16,288 nucleotides of DNA from Bacillota bacterium (GTDB taxonomy: Bacteria; Bacillota; Bacilli; ZCTH02-B2), in NCBI GenBank assembly GCA_017577895.1, contig PKQY01000042.1:1-16288 (forward strand), written 5' to 3'. Below, in pieces: positions 7,428 through 16,133 of this stretch. A program made the position numbers and the translations under genes. Below the pieces are notes generated by a model, which did no database searches, was not told the DNA's origin, and worked only from the letters and a program-made list of their open reading frames with translations. Within the stretch, counting starts at the first letter, position 1. Each line of letters begins with the position of its first letter.

Positions 7428-8792
7428 ATGCCCAAATTCCGCGATCCGGTACACAATTTCATCTCCTTTGAAAAGAAGGCGGACCGCCTGTTGCTGGACT
7501 TGATTCACACGAGAGAATTTCAGCGTTTGCGGCAAATCCGCCAGCTGGGGCTCAGCATGTTTACGTATCCGGGGGCGGAACATTCCCGGTTTACCCATTC
7601 GCTGGGCGTCGTGCATTTGATGCGCCGATTTTTGCGCCATTTGATCGAAGCGGAACACACGAGCCCCGCGTGGATCGGCGAGTTGCGGGAGCACCGGGAA
7701 GTGGCAGAAGCGGCGGCGCTGTTGCACGACATCGGGCACGGCCCCTTTTCTCACGTGTTGGAACGGCTGACCGGGGAACGCCACGAGCAGTGGACGATCC
7801 GGGTGTTGTTGGGCGACACGGAAGTCCATCAAGTATTGGAAGGCCACCGGAAAGGGATGGCGCAGGAGGTGGCCGAGGTCATTCGGCGCACCCATCCTTC
7901 GCGGCTGGTGGTAAAACTGTTGTCCAGTCAGTTGGATGTGGACCGGATGGATTATTTGTTGCGGGATTCCCTCATGACCGGTGCCCAGTACGGCCGGTTC
8001 GATCTGGAATGGTTGATCCACACGTTGCGCATCGGCGTTGTCAACGGCCAGCCGGAAGTAGGATTGGACGTGAAAAAGGGCATCAGCGTGGCGGAAGACT
8101 TTGTCATGGCCCGGTATTACATGTACTTGCACGTGTACTTGCACAAGACGACCCGCAGCGCCGATTTGATGTTGGACAAAATTTTCGAGCGGGCCGCCGA
8201 GCTGTTGCAAGACGGTGTGGACTTGAACATGCCGCCGGAGCTGGCACGGATGTTCTTTCGGAGTGACAGCGAAGATCGGCTGTCCGACTACTTGCGGCTG
8301 ACGGACCACGTCATCTGGTACACGGTGGACCGCTGGCAAGATGTGTCGGATCCGATTTTGTCCACGTTGTGCCGGCGCTTGTTGCGGCGCCAGCTGTACA
8401 AGCCCATCGAGCTGGGTGAACGGGATCCGCTGACGGTGATGGAGGCGTGGGAAGATCTGTTGGCCGGCGAGGAGTGGCCCATCCGCTATTTAGTCCTGGC
8501 CGATGAAGCTACGAGCAGCCCCTATACCGATTCGTATTTGCTGGATGAAGGGCTGGAGGACGATAGTCCGGCGTCGGCAGAAGCGCCGGGGGATGCGAAA
8601 GAGGTGGCCAGCGGCGAAGAGGAAGCGTCGGAGAACATTTATTTGTTTGACGAACAAGGGCAGGCGTACGAACTGTCCCGCACTTCTCCCCTCATCCGGG
8701 CGATTCGTAACCAGCGTACGTCGCTGAAACGGTTGTACGTGCCTGAGCGATTGCGGGAAAAACTGTTGCGGGCCATGCCTGAAAAGCGCTGA
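7428..8792 (+). CDS. ywfO: HD-domain dNTP triphosphohydrolase-like protein (YwfO/EF1143 family)
   Basis: 454 aa. The N-terminus (FRDPVHNFI), EHSRFTHSLG, LLHDIGHGPFSH and LDVDRMDYLLRD follow the SAMHD1/EF1143 family closely. The metal-binding set is His57, His100-Asp101 and Asp172, with Tyr176 and Asp180 matching other active-site positions. Family members cleave dNTPs to deoxynucleoside and triphosphate, often as dGTP-activated oligomers, and so influence dNTP pools; activity of this copy is inferred. After the core, an acidic linker (about 369-402) precedes a C-terminal segment (about 403-454, IYLFDEQGQ then SPLIRAI) that also looks like the EF1143 tail. ATG 7428 is preceded by GGTGATG with 3-nt spacing. 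An extended -10 promoter lies upstream and ywgA follows; from memory, the same two genes are adjacent in B. subtilis. Confidence 0.9.
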   Translation: MPKFRDPVHNFISFEKKADRLLLDLIHTREFQRLRQIRQLGLSMFTYPGAEHSRFTHSLGVVHLMRRFLRHLIEAEHTSPAWIGELREHREVAEAAALLHDIGHGPFSHVLERLTGERHEQWTIRVLLGDTEVHQVLEGHRKGMAQEVAEVIRRTHPSRLVVKLLSSQLDVDRMDYLLRDSLMTGAQYGRFDLEWLIHTLRIGVVNGQPEVGLDVKKGISVAEDFVMARYYMYLHVYLHKTTRSADLMLDKIFERAAELLQDGVDLNMPPELARMFFRSDSEDRLSDYLRLTDHVIWYTVDRWQDVSDPILSTLCRRLLRRQLYKPIELGERDPLTVMEAWEDLLAGEEWPIRYLVLADEATSSPYTDSYLLDEGLEDDSPASAEAPGDAKEVASGEEEASENIYLFDEQGQAYELSRTSPLIRAIRNQRTSLKRLYVPERLREKLLRAMPEKR

Positions 8793-8803
8793 CGCTCTCC
8801 GGG

Positions 8804-8839
8804 ATGCCGGGGCAGTTCGGCCCTGGAAAGTGCCGGCAT
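8804..8839 (+). other. Hairpin between ywfO and ywgA
   Basis: ATGCCGG (8804-8810) pairs with CCGGCAT (8833-8839), with a possible inner GGGGC/GCCC helix. It lies just after the ywfO stop but has no T-run, so it is a poor terminator. It may protect mRNA ends or be incidental. The rest of the 180-nt gap (8793-8972) shows no riboswitch and no clear promoter. Confidence 0.4.
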
Positions 8840-8960
8840 TCAAAGGTGCGGGCGTATAACAGGCGTTGCGTTGACGCCGGTAGGGAGATAACGGTGTGAA
8901 TATGGAGGAACCGGAGACCGGATGTTGGATCGGTGCGTGGCGCCGGGCGGGATTGGAAAC

Positions 8961-8965
8961 GGAGG
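8961..8965 (+). promoter_or_regulatory. Ribosome binding site deciding the ywgA start
   Basis: GGAGG lies 7 nt upstream of ATG 8973. This favours 8973 over the upstream in-frame TTG at 8922, which would add a Gly-rich, non-conserved extension. Confidence 0.75.
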
Positions 8966-8972
8966 CTTGCGG

Positions 8973-9518
8973 ATGTTCGAGAAACGTTACCGCGTGTTGT
9001 CGCTGTTGGCCGTGCTGGGGGAAGTGCGCGGCCGCAAGAAACTGCAAAAGATCGCGTTTTTGCTGCAACATTGGGGGACTGATTTGCAGTCCCGTTTTAC
9101 ATATCATTTTTATGGTCCTTATTCGGCCGACTTGCAAGCGCTGATTCAGGAACTGGCCGCCCAGGAGTTCCTGACAGAAGAGCGGGAAAAGGGGCAATTT
9201 GTTTATCGGATTACGGAAAAGGGCCGGGATTTCATCGCCAAGTGGGAAGGCCGGTTTGCTGGGGAAGGGCGGTCGCCGGCGCAGACTGCGCGAAAGACGG
9301 CGCCTGCCAACATCCCGGTGCAACGGCTGAAGGCATTGGCGGCACAAAGCGCGCCGTTTTTGGAGTTGCTCAGCACGTACGCCTATTTGCTGGAAACCGG
9401 CGACAGGCCCGACGGCGCCCGGGAAAAGGCAATGCGGCTCAAACCCCATTTGGCAGGCATGTTGGAGGACGTCATCCGGTTTTACGAGCAAGTGGGTCAG
9501 GGGATGGCGAAGCCATAG
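8973..9518 (+). CDS. ywgA: YwgA family protein
   Basis: 181 aa, close to the size I recall for B. subtilis YwgA. The start at 8973 follows a good GGAGG. The N-terminal half has GRKKLQKIAFLLQ (about 18-30) and YHFYGPYSADLQ (about 44-55), which match my memory of YwgA and also loosely resemble the KLQK...GPYS pattern of Panacea/SocA-type antitoxin domains; the second resemblance is inference. A basic linker (about 87-112) precedes a helical C-terminal part (about 113-181). No enzymatic residues or membrane segments are evident, and the molecular function is unknown. Its constant neighbour YwfO suggests a shared role, for example modulating the HD hydrolase. It is 46 nt upstream of yitJ with no terminator between, so co-transcription is likely. 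Confidence 0.8.
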   Translation: MFEKRYRVLSLLAVLGEVRGRKKLQKIAFLLQHWGTDLQSRFTYHFYGPYSADLQALIQELAAQEFLTEEREKGQFVYRITEKGRDFIAKWEGRFAGEGRSPAQTARKTAPANIPVQRLKALAAQSAPFLELLSTYAYLLETGDRPDGAREKAMRLKPHLAGMLEDVIRFYEQVGQGMAKP

Positions 9519-9552
9519 TTTGTAGCCGTGCATCGCAATTCGGAGAGACGAA

Positions 9553-9558
9553 AGGAGG
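9553..9558 (+). promoter_or_regulatory. Strong ribosome binding site of yitJ
   Basis: AGGAGG, part of AAAGGAGG, with 6-nt spacing to ATG 9565. It is the strongest Shine-Dalgarno sequence in the window. It occupies a gap of only 46 nt, too short to hold an S-box riboswitch. Confidence 0.8.
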
Positions 9559-9564
9559 ACGGGC

Positions 9565-11640
9565 ATGGGCAGCGACTTGCGGCAGGCGTTGCAAGAACGC
9601 CTGCTGGTGGGTGACGGAGCCATGGGGACGTATTTGTACCAATTGGGCGTGCCCATCGGCTCGTGCCTGGAAGAGTTGAACATCACCCGGCCGGAGCTGG
9701 TGGAACAAGTCCACCGGGAGTACGTGTTGGCCGGCGCCCGATTGTTGGAGACGAACACGTTCGCGGCCAACCGAGAGCGGCTGGCTCGGTACAACTTGGG
9801 GGATCGGGTGCAAGACATCAACCGGGCGGCGGTGGCTCGGGCGAGGGCGGCCATCCTGGACGTACAAACCCAACGGTTGCGATCCATTGCGGCCGACGAA
9901 CGGCCGCCGGTGTTTGTGTTGGGGGCTGTCGGCGGCATCCGGGGAACTCGGCCCGGGAGCCTGACGGATGAGGCGTTGGCCGACTTGTATCGGGAGCAAA
10001 TGGCGGCGCTATTGGAGGCCGGGGTGGACGGGCTCGTGTTGGAGACGTTCGTGCAGTTGGCCGAATTGCGCCTGGCGGTGCAAGTGGCCCGGAAGCTGGA
10101 TGCCACGATCCCGCTCATCGCCCAGTTGTCGGTGCAGGAAAGCGGCCGGACGGCCGACGGGGCGTCGCTGGCCGAGGCCTTTGCCGTCCTGCAGGACGAT
10201 GGGGCCGACGTGGTGGGGCTCAACTGTTCCAGCGGCCCTCATACGATGCTCCGGCTGCTGGAGCAGGAACCGCTGCCCCGGGACATCGTGTTGTCCGCAT
10301 TTCCGAACGCCGGTCTGCCGGGATACCAGGACGGCCGGTTCGTGTACCCGTCGTCGGCGGCGTACTTTGCCGACCGGACCCTGGAATTTTGGCGGCTGGG
10401 GGCCCGGATCATCGGCGGCTGCTGCGGCACGACGCCGGAACATATCGCCGCCGTGGCCCGGGTGTTGGCCCATCGCGCGCCGCAGCCGGTTCGGTCAGCC
10501 GACGAAGCCGACGGACGAGAGCCGGGGGCCGTCGGTGCAGCCGACGGACGGGGGCGGCAGGCTTCGGCAGAACAGGCCAATGCGCCGCTGACGGTGGCAG
10601 CGTTGCACACGGCCGAACGTCCCGGAACGGATTCAGGCACGGCGTGGCGGGCTGGGGCGGACCAAGGTCTTGGATTTGCCGGAACCGGCGTTGACGCCCC
10701 GCCGTTGACGGAGTTGGTTCGCCAGCGGCACACGGTCATCGTAGAGCTCGATCCGCCGCGGGACTTGGACATCAGCCGTTACATGGAGGGGGCGGCGGTG
10801 CTGAAAGAAGCCGGCATCGACGCCTTGACCATGGCGGACAACTCGTTGGCCATGACCCGGATGAGCAATATGGCGCTGGGGGCCATCGTCAAAGAGCGGT
10901 TGGGCTTGCGGCCGCTGGTGCATGTGGCGTGCCGGGACCGCAACTGGATCGGCCAGCAGTCCCATTTGATGGGGTTGCATGCGTTGGGCATCGACCACGT
11001 GCTGGCGGTGACCGGCGATCCGACGCGGCACGGAGATTTGCCGGGGGCCGCTTCGGTGTACGACGGCAATTCCTTCGATTTAATCCGCATGATCAAGCAG
11101 TTGAACGACGGCCTGGCCTTTTCCGGCCAACCGTTGAAATCCCGGACCCGCTTTACGGTGGGGGCGGCCTTCAACCCCAACGTCCGCAATTGGGACAAGG
11201 CCATCGAGCGGTTGGAGCGGAAAGTGGCCTGCGGCGCCGATTTCATCATGACCCAGCCCATTTACGATCCGGCACTGTTCGAACAGCTGTACCGGCGGAC
11301 CCGCCATTTGGACGTGCCCATTTTCGTCGGCATCATGCCGTTGGTCAGTTACCGCAACGCGCTGTTTTTGCACCACGAGGTGCCGGGCATCCAGCTGTCC
11401 GAAGAGGTGCTGGCGCGCATGTCCCGCGTGGAAGGGGAAGACGCCCGCCGGGAAGGCGTGGCCATCGCCATGGAGTTGTTGGACGAAGCCATGCGGTGGT
11501 TCAACGGCATTTACTTGATGACGCCGTTTTTGCGCTATGAGATGTCGGCGGAATTGACCCGGTACGTGCTGCGGAAAGCGGCGAAAGCGCGCCGGCGGGG
11601 TGAGGAAAGCGAGGGACGGCGATGGACAACGGGACGTTGA
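9565..11640 (+). CDS. yitJ: Bifunctional homocysteine S-methyltransferase / 5,10-methylenetetrahydrofolate reductase
   Basis: 691 aa, YitJ architecture. Residues 1-300 form the homocysteine S-methyltransferase barrel, with zinc ligands Cys221 (GLNCSSGP) and Cys286-Cys287 (GGCCGTTPEH). Residues about 380-670 form the MetF-like reductase barrel, with Glu394 in VIVELDPPR at the catalytic Glu position and TGDP (Asp485) for FAD/folate contacts. The reductase makes 5-methyl-THF from 5,10-methylene-THF with NAD(P)H and FAD. The methyltransferase half binds homocysteine and a methyl donor, probably supporting methionine synthesis or S-methylmethionine use. A Gly/Ala/Asp-rich linker (about 305-378) makes it roughly 80 residues longer than B. 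subtilis YitJ (about 612 aa from memory). Its 3' end overlaps metH by 19 nt, so its 5-methyl-THF product is made next to its consumer. No S-box precedes it. Confidence 0.93.
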   Translation: MGSDLRQALQERLLVGDGAMGTYLYQLGVPIGSCLEELNITRPELVEQVHREYVLAGARLLETNTFAANRERLARYNLGDRVQDINRAAVARARAAILDVQTQRLRSIAADERPPVFVLGAVGGIRGTRPGSLTDEALADLYREQMAALLEAGVDGLVLETFVQLAELRLAVQVARKLDATIPLIAQLSVQESGRTADGASLAEAFAVLQDDGADVVGLNCSSGPHTMLRLLEQEPLPRDIVLSAFPNAGLPGYQDGRFVYPSSAAYFADRTLEFWRLGARIIGGCCGTTPEHIAAVARVLAHRAPQPVRSADEADGREPGAVGAADGRGRQASAEQANAPLTVAALHTAERPGTDSGTAWRAGADQGLGFAGTGVDAPPLTELVRQRHTVIVELDPPRDLDISRYMEGAAVLKEAGIDALTMADNSLAMTRMSNMALGAIVKERLGLRPLVHVACRDRNWIGQQSHLMGLHALGIDHVLAVTGDPTRHGDLPGAASVYDGNSFDLIRMIKQLNDGLAFSGQPLKSRTRFTVGAAFNPNVRNWDKAIERLERKVACGADFIMTQPIYDPALFEQLYRRTRHLDVPIFVGIMPLVSYRNALFLHHEVPGIQLSEEVLARMSRVEGEDARREGVAIAMELLDEAMRWFNGIYLMTPFLRYEMSAELTRYVLRKAAKARRRGEESEGRRWTTGR

Positions 11641-14600
11641 CGGTCAACCGAAACGGTGTGCCAGAATCAGAGACGATGTCGGAACGGGAGCGGCTGCTGC
11701 GGCAGGCGTTAAGCGAGCGCATTTTGGTGTTGGACGGCGCCATGGGCACCATGATTCAGCAGGCGGGGCTCACGGCGGCAGACTTCGGCGGAGAGGCGTA
11801 CGAAGGTTGCAACGAGATCCTGGTCGTGACGCGGCCCGACGTCATCCGCCGCATTCACGAAGCGTACTTGGAGGCCGGAGCGGACATCATCGAAACGAAC
11901 ACGTTCGGCGCCACCCGGGTCGTCTTGGCCGAATACGGCCTGGAGGAGCGGGCGTACGAGCTGAACGTCGCCGCCGCCCGGCTGGCGCGGGAGGCGGCCG
12001 AGAAGTTCAGCCGGCCGGACAAACCCCGGTTTGTGGCCGGTTCCATGGGGCCGACGACGAAGACGCTGTCGGTGACCGGCGGCATCACCTTTGACGAGCT
12101 GACCGAGGCGTACCGGGAACAGGCGCTGGGACTGTTGGCCGGCGGCGTCGATGTGCTCCTGGTGGAGACGAGCCAGGATGCGCTGAACGTGAAGGCTGCC
12201 GGTTTGGGCATCGAGGGGGCCTTCCAGGAAGCAGGCCGGCGGGTGCCGGTCATCGTCTCCGGCACCATCGAGCCCATGGGCACCACGCTGGCCGGGCAAA
12301 ATATCGAGGCCTTTTACTTGTCGGTCGAACATCTCCAACCGCTGGCGGTGGGGCTCAATTGCGCCACCGGCCCCGAGTTCATGCGGGATCATGTGCGGGC
12401 GTTGTCCCAGCTGGCCCCGTGTTTCGTCAGCTGTTATCCCAATGCCGGCATGCCGGATGAAGACGGGCATTATCACGAGTCGCCCCAGGCTTTGGCCGCC
12501 AAAATGGCTGCCTTCGCCAAGCAAGGGTGGCTCAACATCGCCGGCGGCTGCTGCGGCACGACGCCGGAACACATCCGGGCGTTGGCCGAAGCTTTAAAAG
12601 GCTTGCCGCCCCGCCGTCCGCCATCGGGTCACGGCCATGCGGTGGCGGGTATCGAGCCGTTGTTCCTCGAAGAAGACAGCCGGCCGCTCTTGGTGGGCGA
12701 GCGGACCAACGTCATCGGTTCCCGCAAGTTCCGCCAGCTGATCGCTGAAGGCAAATACGAGGAAGCGGCCGAGATCGCCCGCGCCCAGGTGAAAAAGGGC
12801 GCCCACGTCATCGACGTGTGTCTGGCGAATCCGGACCGGGACGAGCTGGCGGACATGACCCGCTTTTTGTCCCATGTGGTCAAAAAAGTGAAGGCGCCGC
12901 TCATGCTCGACTCCACCGACCCGCAAGTGATCGAAGCGGCGTTGAAAATGTGCCAGGGCAAGGCCATCATCAACTCCATCAACTTGGAGGACGGCGAAAA
13001 GCGGTTTGCCGATGTGGCGCCGCTCATTCACCGCTACGGCGCGGCGGTGGTGGTAGGCACCATCGACGAAGAAGGCATGGCCGTCACGCGGCAGCGGAAG
13101 CTGGAGGTGGCCCGCCGGGCTTACGATTTGCTCGTCCACAAGTACGGCATCCCGCCCCGGGACATCATTTTCGATCCGCTGGTGTTTCCGGTGGGGACCG
13201 GCGATGCGGCCTATATTGGCTCGGCGCTGGAGACGGTGGAAGGCATTCGCCTCATCAAAGAGGCCTTCCCCGAGTGCCCGACGATTCTCGGCATCAGCAA
13301 CGTCTCCTTCGGGTTGCCGCCGGCGGGCCGGGAAGTGCTCAACGCCGTGTTTTTGTACCATTGCACGAAGGCAGGGCTCGATTACGCCATCGTCAATACG
13401 GAAAAACTGGTGCGGTTTGCCGCCATTCCGGAAGAAGAACGGGCAATGGCGGAAGAACTGCTTTTCCGTACCAACGATGCGGTGCTGGCCCGCTTCACCG
13501 ACTTTTACCGGCAAAAGAAAACGGCCGCCGCGCCGGTGCAGGAAAAGGTCGGCTTGCCGCTGGAGGAACGGCTGGCCCGGTACGTGGTGGAAGGGTCCAA
13601 GGACGGCCTGTACGCCGACTTGGACGAAGCGCTGGCCAAATACGGCGACCCGCTGGCCATCATCAACGGGCCGCTGATGGCCGGAATGGATGAAGTGGGC
13701 CGGCTGTTTGGGGAAAACCAGCTCATCGTGGCGGAAGTGTTGCAGAGCGCCGAGGTGATGAAGGCGGCGGTGGCGTATCTGGAGCCCCATATGGAAAAGG
13801 CGTCGGCCGCCGTCAAAGGGAAAATGTTGCTGGCCACGGTCAAAGGGGACGTCCACGACATCGGCAAAAATTTGGTGGAGATTATCCTGAGCAACAACGG
13901 CTACGAGGTTGTCGACTTGGGCATCAAAGTGGCGCCGGAACAGCTCATCGAAGCGTACCGCCGGGAGAAGCCCGATTTCATCGGCTTGTCGGGGCTGTTG
14001 GTCAAGTCGGCCCAACAGATGGTGGTCACGGCGCAAGACTTGAAAGCCGCCGGCATCGACGTGCCCATCTTGGTGGGCGGGGCGGCGCTGACGAAAAAAT
14101 TCACCGAAACCCGCATCGCTCCCCAGTACGAAGGGATCGTCCTGTACGCCAAAGACGCCATGGAAGGGCTGGAATTGGCCAACCAGTTGAGCGACCCGGA
14201 CAAACGGCGCCAGTTGGAAGAAGCGGTGCAGGAGCGCCGGCGGCAAGCGATGCAATCGGTCCAACAGGGGGCTGACGCCGCCTCCGGGGGCGACTCCACG
14301 GCGAAGCGCCGTCGGTCGTCCATTTCCCGGAACCATCCGGTGTTGACTCCGCCCGATTTCGAGCGGCACATTTTGCGGGATTATCCGGTGGAACATTTGT
14401 TGCCTTACATCAACTGGCGGATGTTGTTGGGCAAACATTTGGGCTTGCGGGGGCCTGTTGAGCGGTTGTTGGCGGAAGGCGACGAGCGGGCCCTGGAGTT
14501 GAAGGCGACAGTGGAACAGTTGATTGAGGAAGGGAAACGGGAAGGGTATTTGCGGCCCCACGGGGTATACCAATATTTCCCCGCTCAGGCCGACGGCGAC

Positions 14601-15152
14601 GACATTCTCATTTACGACCCGCACGATCATTCGCGGGTCATCGAACGGTTTTCCTTCCCGCGGCAAGAAGTGGCGCCGTACTTGTGCCTGGCCGACTTTT
14701 TGAAGCCGGTGGAGAGCGGCGAGATGGACAACTTGGCGCTCATGGTCGTTACGGCCGGAGCGGGCATTCAGGAGCGGGCCCGGCGGTGGAAGGAGCAAGG
14801 CGAGTATTTGCGTTCGTACGCCTTGCAGGCGTTGGCGTTGGAGTTGGCGGAGGCGTTTGCCGAGCGGCTGCACCAAATTTTGCGGGACAACTGGGGGATT
14901 CCCGATCCGCCGGATATGACCATGCAGGAGCGGTTTGCCGCCCGGTATCAGGGCATCCGGGTGTCGTTCGGCTATCCCGCCTGCCCCGATCTGGCCGATC
15001 AGGTGAAGCTGTTCCGCTTGTTGCGGCCGGAAGACATCGGCGTCCACCTGACGGAAGGGTACATGATGGATCCGGAGGCGTCGGTGTCGGCCATGGTGTT
15101 CGCCCATCCCGAAGCGCAATATTTCAACGTTGAGAAAAAAGCACGGGGGTAG
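11622..15152 (+). CDS. metH: Cobalamin-dependent methionine synthase
   Basis: 1176 aa, a complete four-module MetH. The homocysteine domain (about 20-325) has zinc ligands Cys247 and Cys310-Cys311. The pterin-binding domain (about 350-610) starts at GERTN (359-363) and contains PLMLDSTDP. The cap and B12-binding modules (about 640-870) contain GDVHDIGKN, with His745 as the cobalt ligand, followed by a GLSGLLVKS stretch. The AdoMet reactivation domain (about 900-1176) contains RPHGVYQYFPA (from Arg978) and YPACPD (Tyr1118-Asp1123). The enzyme transfers the methyl group of 5-methyl-THF via methylcobalamin to homocysteine. ATG 11622 has GAGGG 6 nt upstream; ATG 11676 is a weaker alternative. The start lies inside yitJ, indicating coupling. 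No B12 riboswitch is visible nearby, and no clear terminator follows. Confidence 0.96.
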   Translation: MDNGTLTVNRNGVPESETMSERERLLRQALSERILVLDGAMGTMIQQAGLTAADFGGEAYEGCNEILVVTRPDVIRRIHEAYLEAGADIIETNTFGATRVVLAEYGLEERAYELNVAAARLAREAAEKFSRPDKPRFVAGSMGPTTKTLSVTGGITFDELTEAYREQALGLLAGGVDVLLVETSQDALNVKAAGLGIEGAFQEAGRRVPVIVSGTIEPMGTTLAGQNIEAFYLSVEHLQPLAVGLNCATGPEFMRDHVRALSQLAPCFVSCYPNAGMPDEDGHYHESPQALAAKMAAFAKQGWLNIAGGCCGTTPEHIRALAEALKGLPPRRPPSGHGHAVAGIEPLFLEEDSRPLLVGERTNVIGSRKFRQLIAEGKYEEAAEIARAQVKKGAHVIDVCLANPDRDELADMTRFLSHVVKKVKAPLMLDSTDPQVIEAALKMCQGKAIINSINLEDGEKRFADVAPLIHRYGAAVVVGTIDEEGMAVTRQRKLEVARRAYDLLVHKYGIPPRDIIFDPLVFPVGTGDAAYIGSALETVEGIRLIKEAFPECPTILGISNVSFGLPPAGREVLNAVFLYHCTKAGLDYAIVNTEKLVRFAAIPEEERAMAEELLFRTNDAVLARFTDFYRQKKTAAAPVQEKVGLPLEERLARYVVEGSKDGLYADLDEALAKYGDPLAIINGPLMAGMDEVGRLFGENQLIVAEVLQSAEVMKAAVAYLEPHMEKASAAVKGKMLLATVKGDVHDIGKNLVEIILSNNGYEVVDLGIKVAPEQLIEAYRREKPDFIGLSGLLVKSAQQMVVTAQDLKAAGIDVPILVGGAALTKKFTETRIAPQYEGIVLYAKDAMEGLELANQLSDPDKRRQLEEAVQERRRQAMQSVQQGADAASGGDSTAKRRRSSISRNHPVLTPPDFERHILRDYPVEHLLPYINWRMLLGKHLGLRGPVERLLAEGDERALELKATVEQLIEEGKREGYLRPHGVYQYFPAQADGDDILIYDPHDHSRVIERFSFPRQEVAPYLCLADFLKPVESGEMDNLALMVVTAGAGIQERARRWKEQGEYLRSYALQALALELAEAFAERLHQILRDNWGIPDPPDMTMQERFAARYQGIRVSFGYPACPDLADQVKLFRLLRPEDIGVHLTEGYMMDPEASVSAMVFAHPEAQYFNVEKKARG

Positions 15153-15226
15153 CCGGTTTTTTGCATGAATGCCGCCCGGTTGACGGATACTAATCGGTGT
15201 CGCTTCCCATGACTTTCAATCCATGC

Positions 15227-15237
15227 AAAGGGTGGTG
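15227..15237 (+). promoter_or_regulatory. Ribosome binding site deciding the SDR start
   Basis: AAAGGGTGGTG ends 3 nt before ATG 15241. The upstream in-frame ATG at 15223 lies immediately before this site and has no Shine-Dalgarno of its own, so 15241 is the better start. Confidence 0.65.
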
Positions 15238-15240
15238 TTC

Positions 15241-16011
15241 ATGCGTTTTCAGGACAAAGTGGTTATCATCACCGGTGCCGCCGGCGGCATCGGCAAAGCC
15301 ACCGCCAAAGCCTTCGCCGAGGAAGGGGCCTTGTTGGCGCTGGTGGATTTGCAGCAGTCGGCGTTGGATGAGGCAGTGCGCGAGCTGAATTTGGCCGCGG
15401 GGAAGTACGTGACCATCGCCGCCGATGTCACCCAGGAGCCCATGGTGCAACAGTACGTGGAGCAGACCGTCAAGCAGTTCGGGAAAATTGACGTGTTTTT
15501 CAACAACGCCGGAATCGAAGGCAAGTATGCGTTCCTTACCGAGCAGAAGGCGGAGGATTTTTCCAAGGTGATGGACGTGAACGTCAAGGGCGTGTTTTAC
15601 GGATTGAAGCACGTCATCCAGGCCATGAAACAACGCCGCTCCGGCGCCATTGTCAATACCGCCTCGGTGGCTGGCCTTATCGGCTCTCCCGGGCTGGGGC
15701 CGTACATCGCTTCCAAGCACGCCGTGGTGGGATTGACGAAAACGGCGGCGCTGGAATATGCGGAATGGGGGATTCGCGTCAATGCCATCTGTCCGGCCCC
15801 CATTCACACCCGCATGATGCGGTCCATCGAGGAAGGCGCCGCGCCGGGGCTGGGGAAAGAAATGCAAAAGCAATACGAAGCCGCCATTCCGATGAAACGG
15901 TACGGCGAGCCCCATGAAGTGGCCCAACTGGTGCTGTTCCTCGCCTCGGATCAGGCCAGTTACATTACGGGTGCAGCCTATCCCATCGACGGCGGCATGA
16001 CGAGTGTGTGA
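15241..16011 (+). CDS. Classical short-chain dehydrogenase/reductase (SDR)
   Basis: 256 aa, a complete classical SDR. It has the cofactor glycine motif TGAAGGIG (11-18), NNAG (88-91), Asn114, and the catalytic Ser142, Tyr155 and Lys159 (YIASK). Asp36 at the end of the second strand (ALVDL) points to NAD(H) rather than NADP(H). The C-terminal YITGAAYPIDGG motif is typical of the glucose-dehydrogenase/FabG-like SDR group. The substrate cannot be assigned: candidates include sugars, ketones or hydroxysteroid-like alcohols. It is separated from metH by 88 nt with no obvious terminator or strong promoter. Nothing ties it to methionine metabolism. Confidence 0.9.
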   Translation: MRFQDKVVIITGAAGGIGKATAKAFAEEGALLALVDLQQSALDEAVRELNLAAGKYVTIAADVTQEPMVQQYVEQTVKQFGKIDVFFNNAGIEGKYAFLTEQKAEDFSKVMDVNVKGVFYGLKHVIQAMKQRRSGAIVNTASVAGLIGSPGLGPYIASKHAVVGLTKTAALEYAEWGIRVNAICPAPIHTRMMRSIEEGAAPGLGKEMQKQYEAAIPMKRYGEPHEVAQLVLFLASDQASYITGAAYPIDGGMTSV

Positions 16012-16081
16012 GTGCTTGGGGTTTTGTTGGCGGCTTTGTGAAGGTTTTTAGATTGTCTGGAGTTGCAGATGTTAACGTTGG

Positions 16082-16113
16082 ACCTGTCGCGTGTGTCGTC
16101 ACATGCGACAGGT
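16082..16113. repeat. Near-perfect inverted repeat, 14-bp stem
   Basis: Arms 16082-16095 and 16100-16113 pair over 14 bp with one G-U wobble around a TCGT loop. No T-run follows on the + strand, so it is not a standard intrinsic terminator for the SDR gene. It lies directly upstream of an extended -10, in the region where a -35 would be, so an operator is equally plausible. Confidence 0.7.
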
Positions 16114-16133
16114 TATCTGTGTCCAAAAATCTG

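Noticed and set aside
6714..8339. 541-aa minus-strand frame spanning two plus-strand genes
   Set aside because: It crosses the promoter and start of ywfO, and its Arg/Pro/His-rich composition fits a shadow frame.
8896..9144. 82-aa Cys-rich frame starting before ywgA, with GGGAG upstream of its GTG
   Set aside because: A tempting small peptide, but it overlaps the conserved N-terminal part of YwgA in another frame and its Cys content comes from off-frame TGC triplets.
8490..10223. 577-aa minus-strand frame opposite ywfO end, ywgA and yitJ start
   Set aside because: It runs through three well-supported plus-strand genes and is rich in Ser, Arg and Ala without domain motifs.
12594..15119. 841-aa minus-strand open frame opposite metH
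   Set aside because: The plus-strand frame is an unmistakable full-length MetH; the antisense frame is His/Arg/Gln-rich with no recognisable motifs.
15100..15180. Possible terminator after metH (AAAAAA and TTTTTT around the stop codon)
   Set aside because: The A-run and T-run can pair, but the sequence just inside them does not form a continuous stem.
15180..15208. TTGACG as a -35 box for the SDR gene
   Set aside because: No acceptable -10 at 16-18 bp spacing (CTTCCC is found there).
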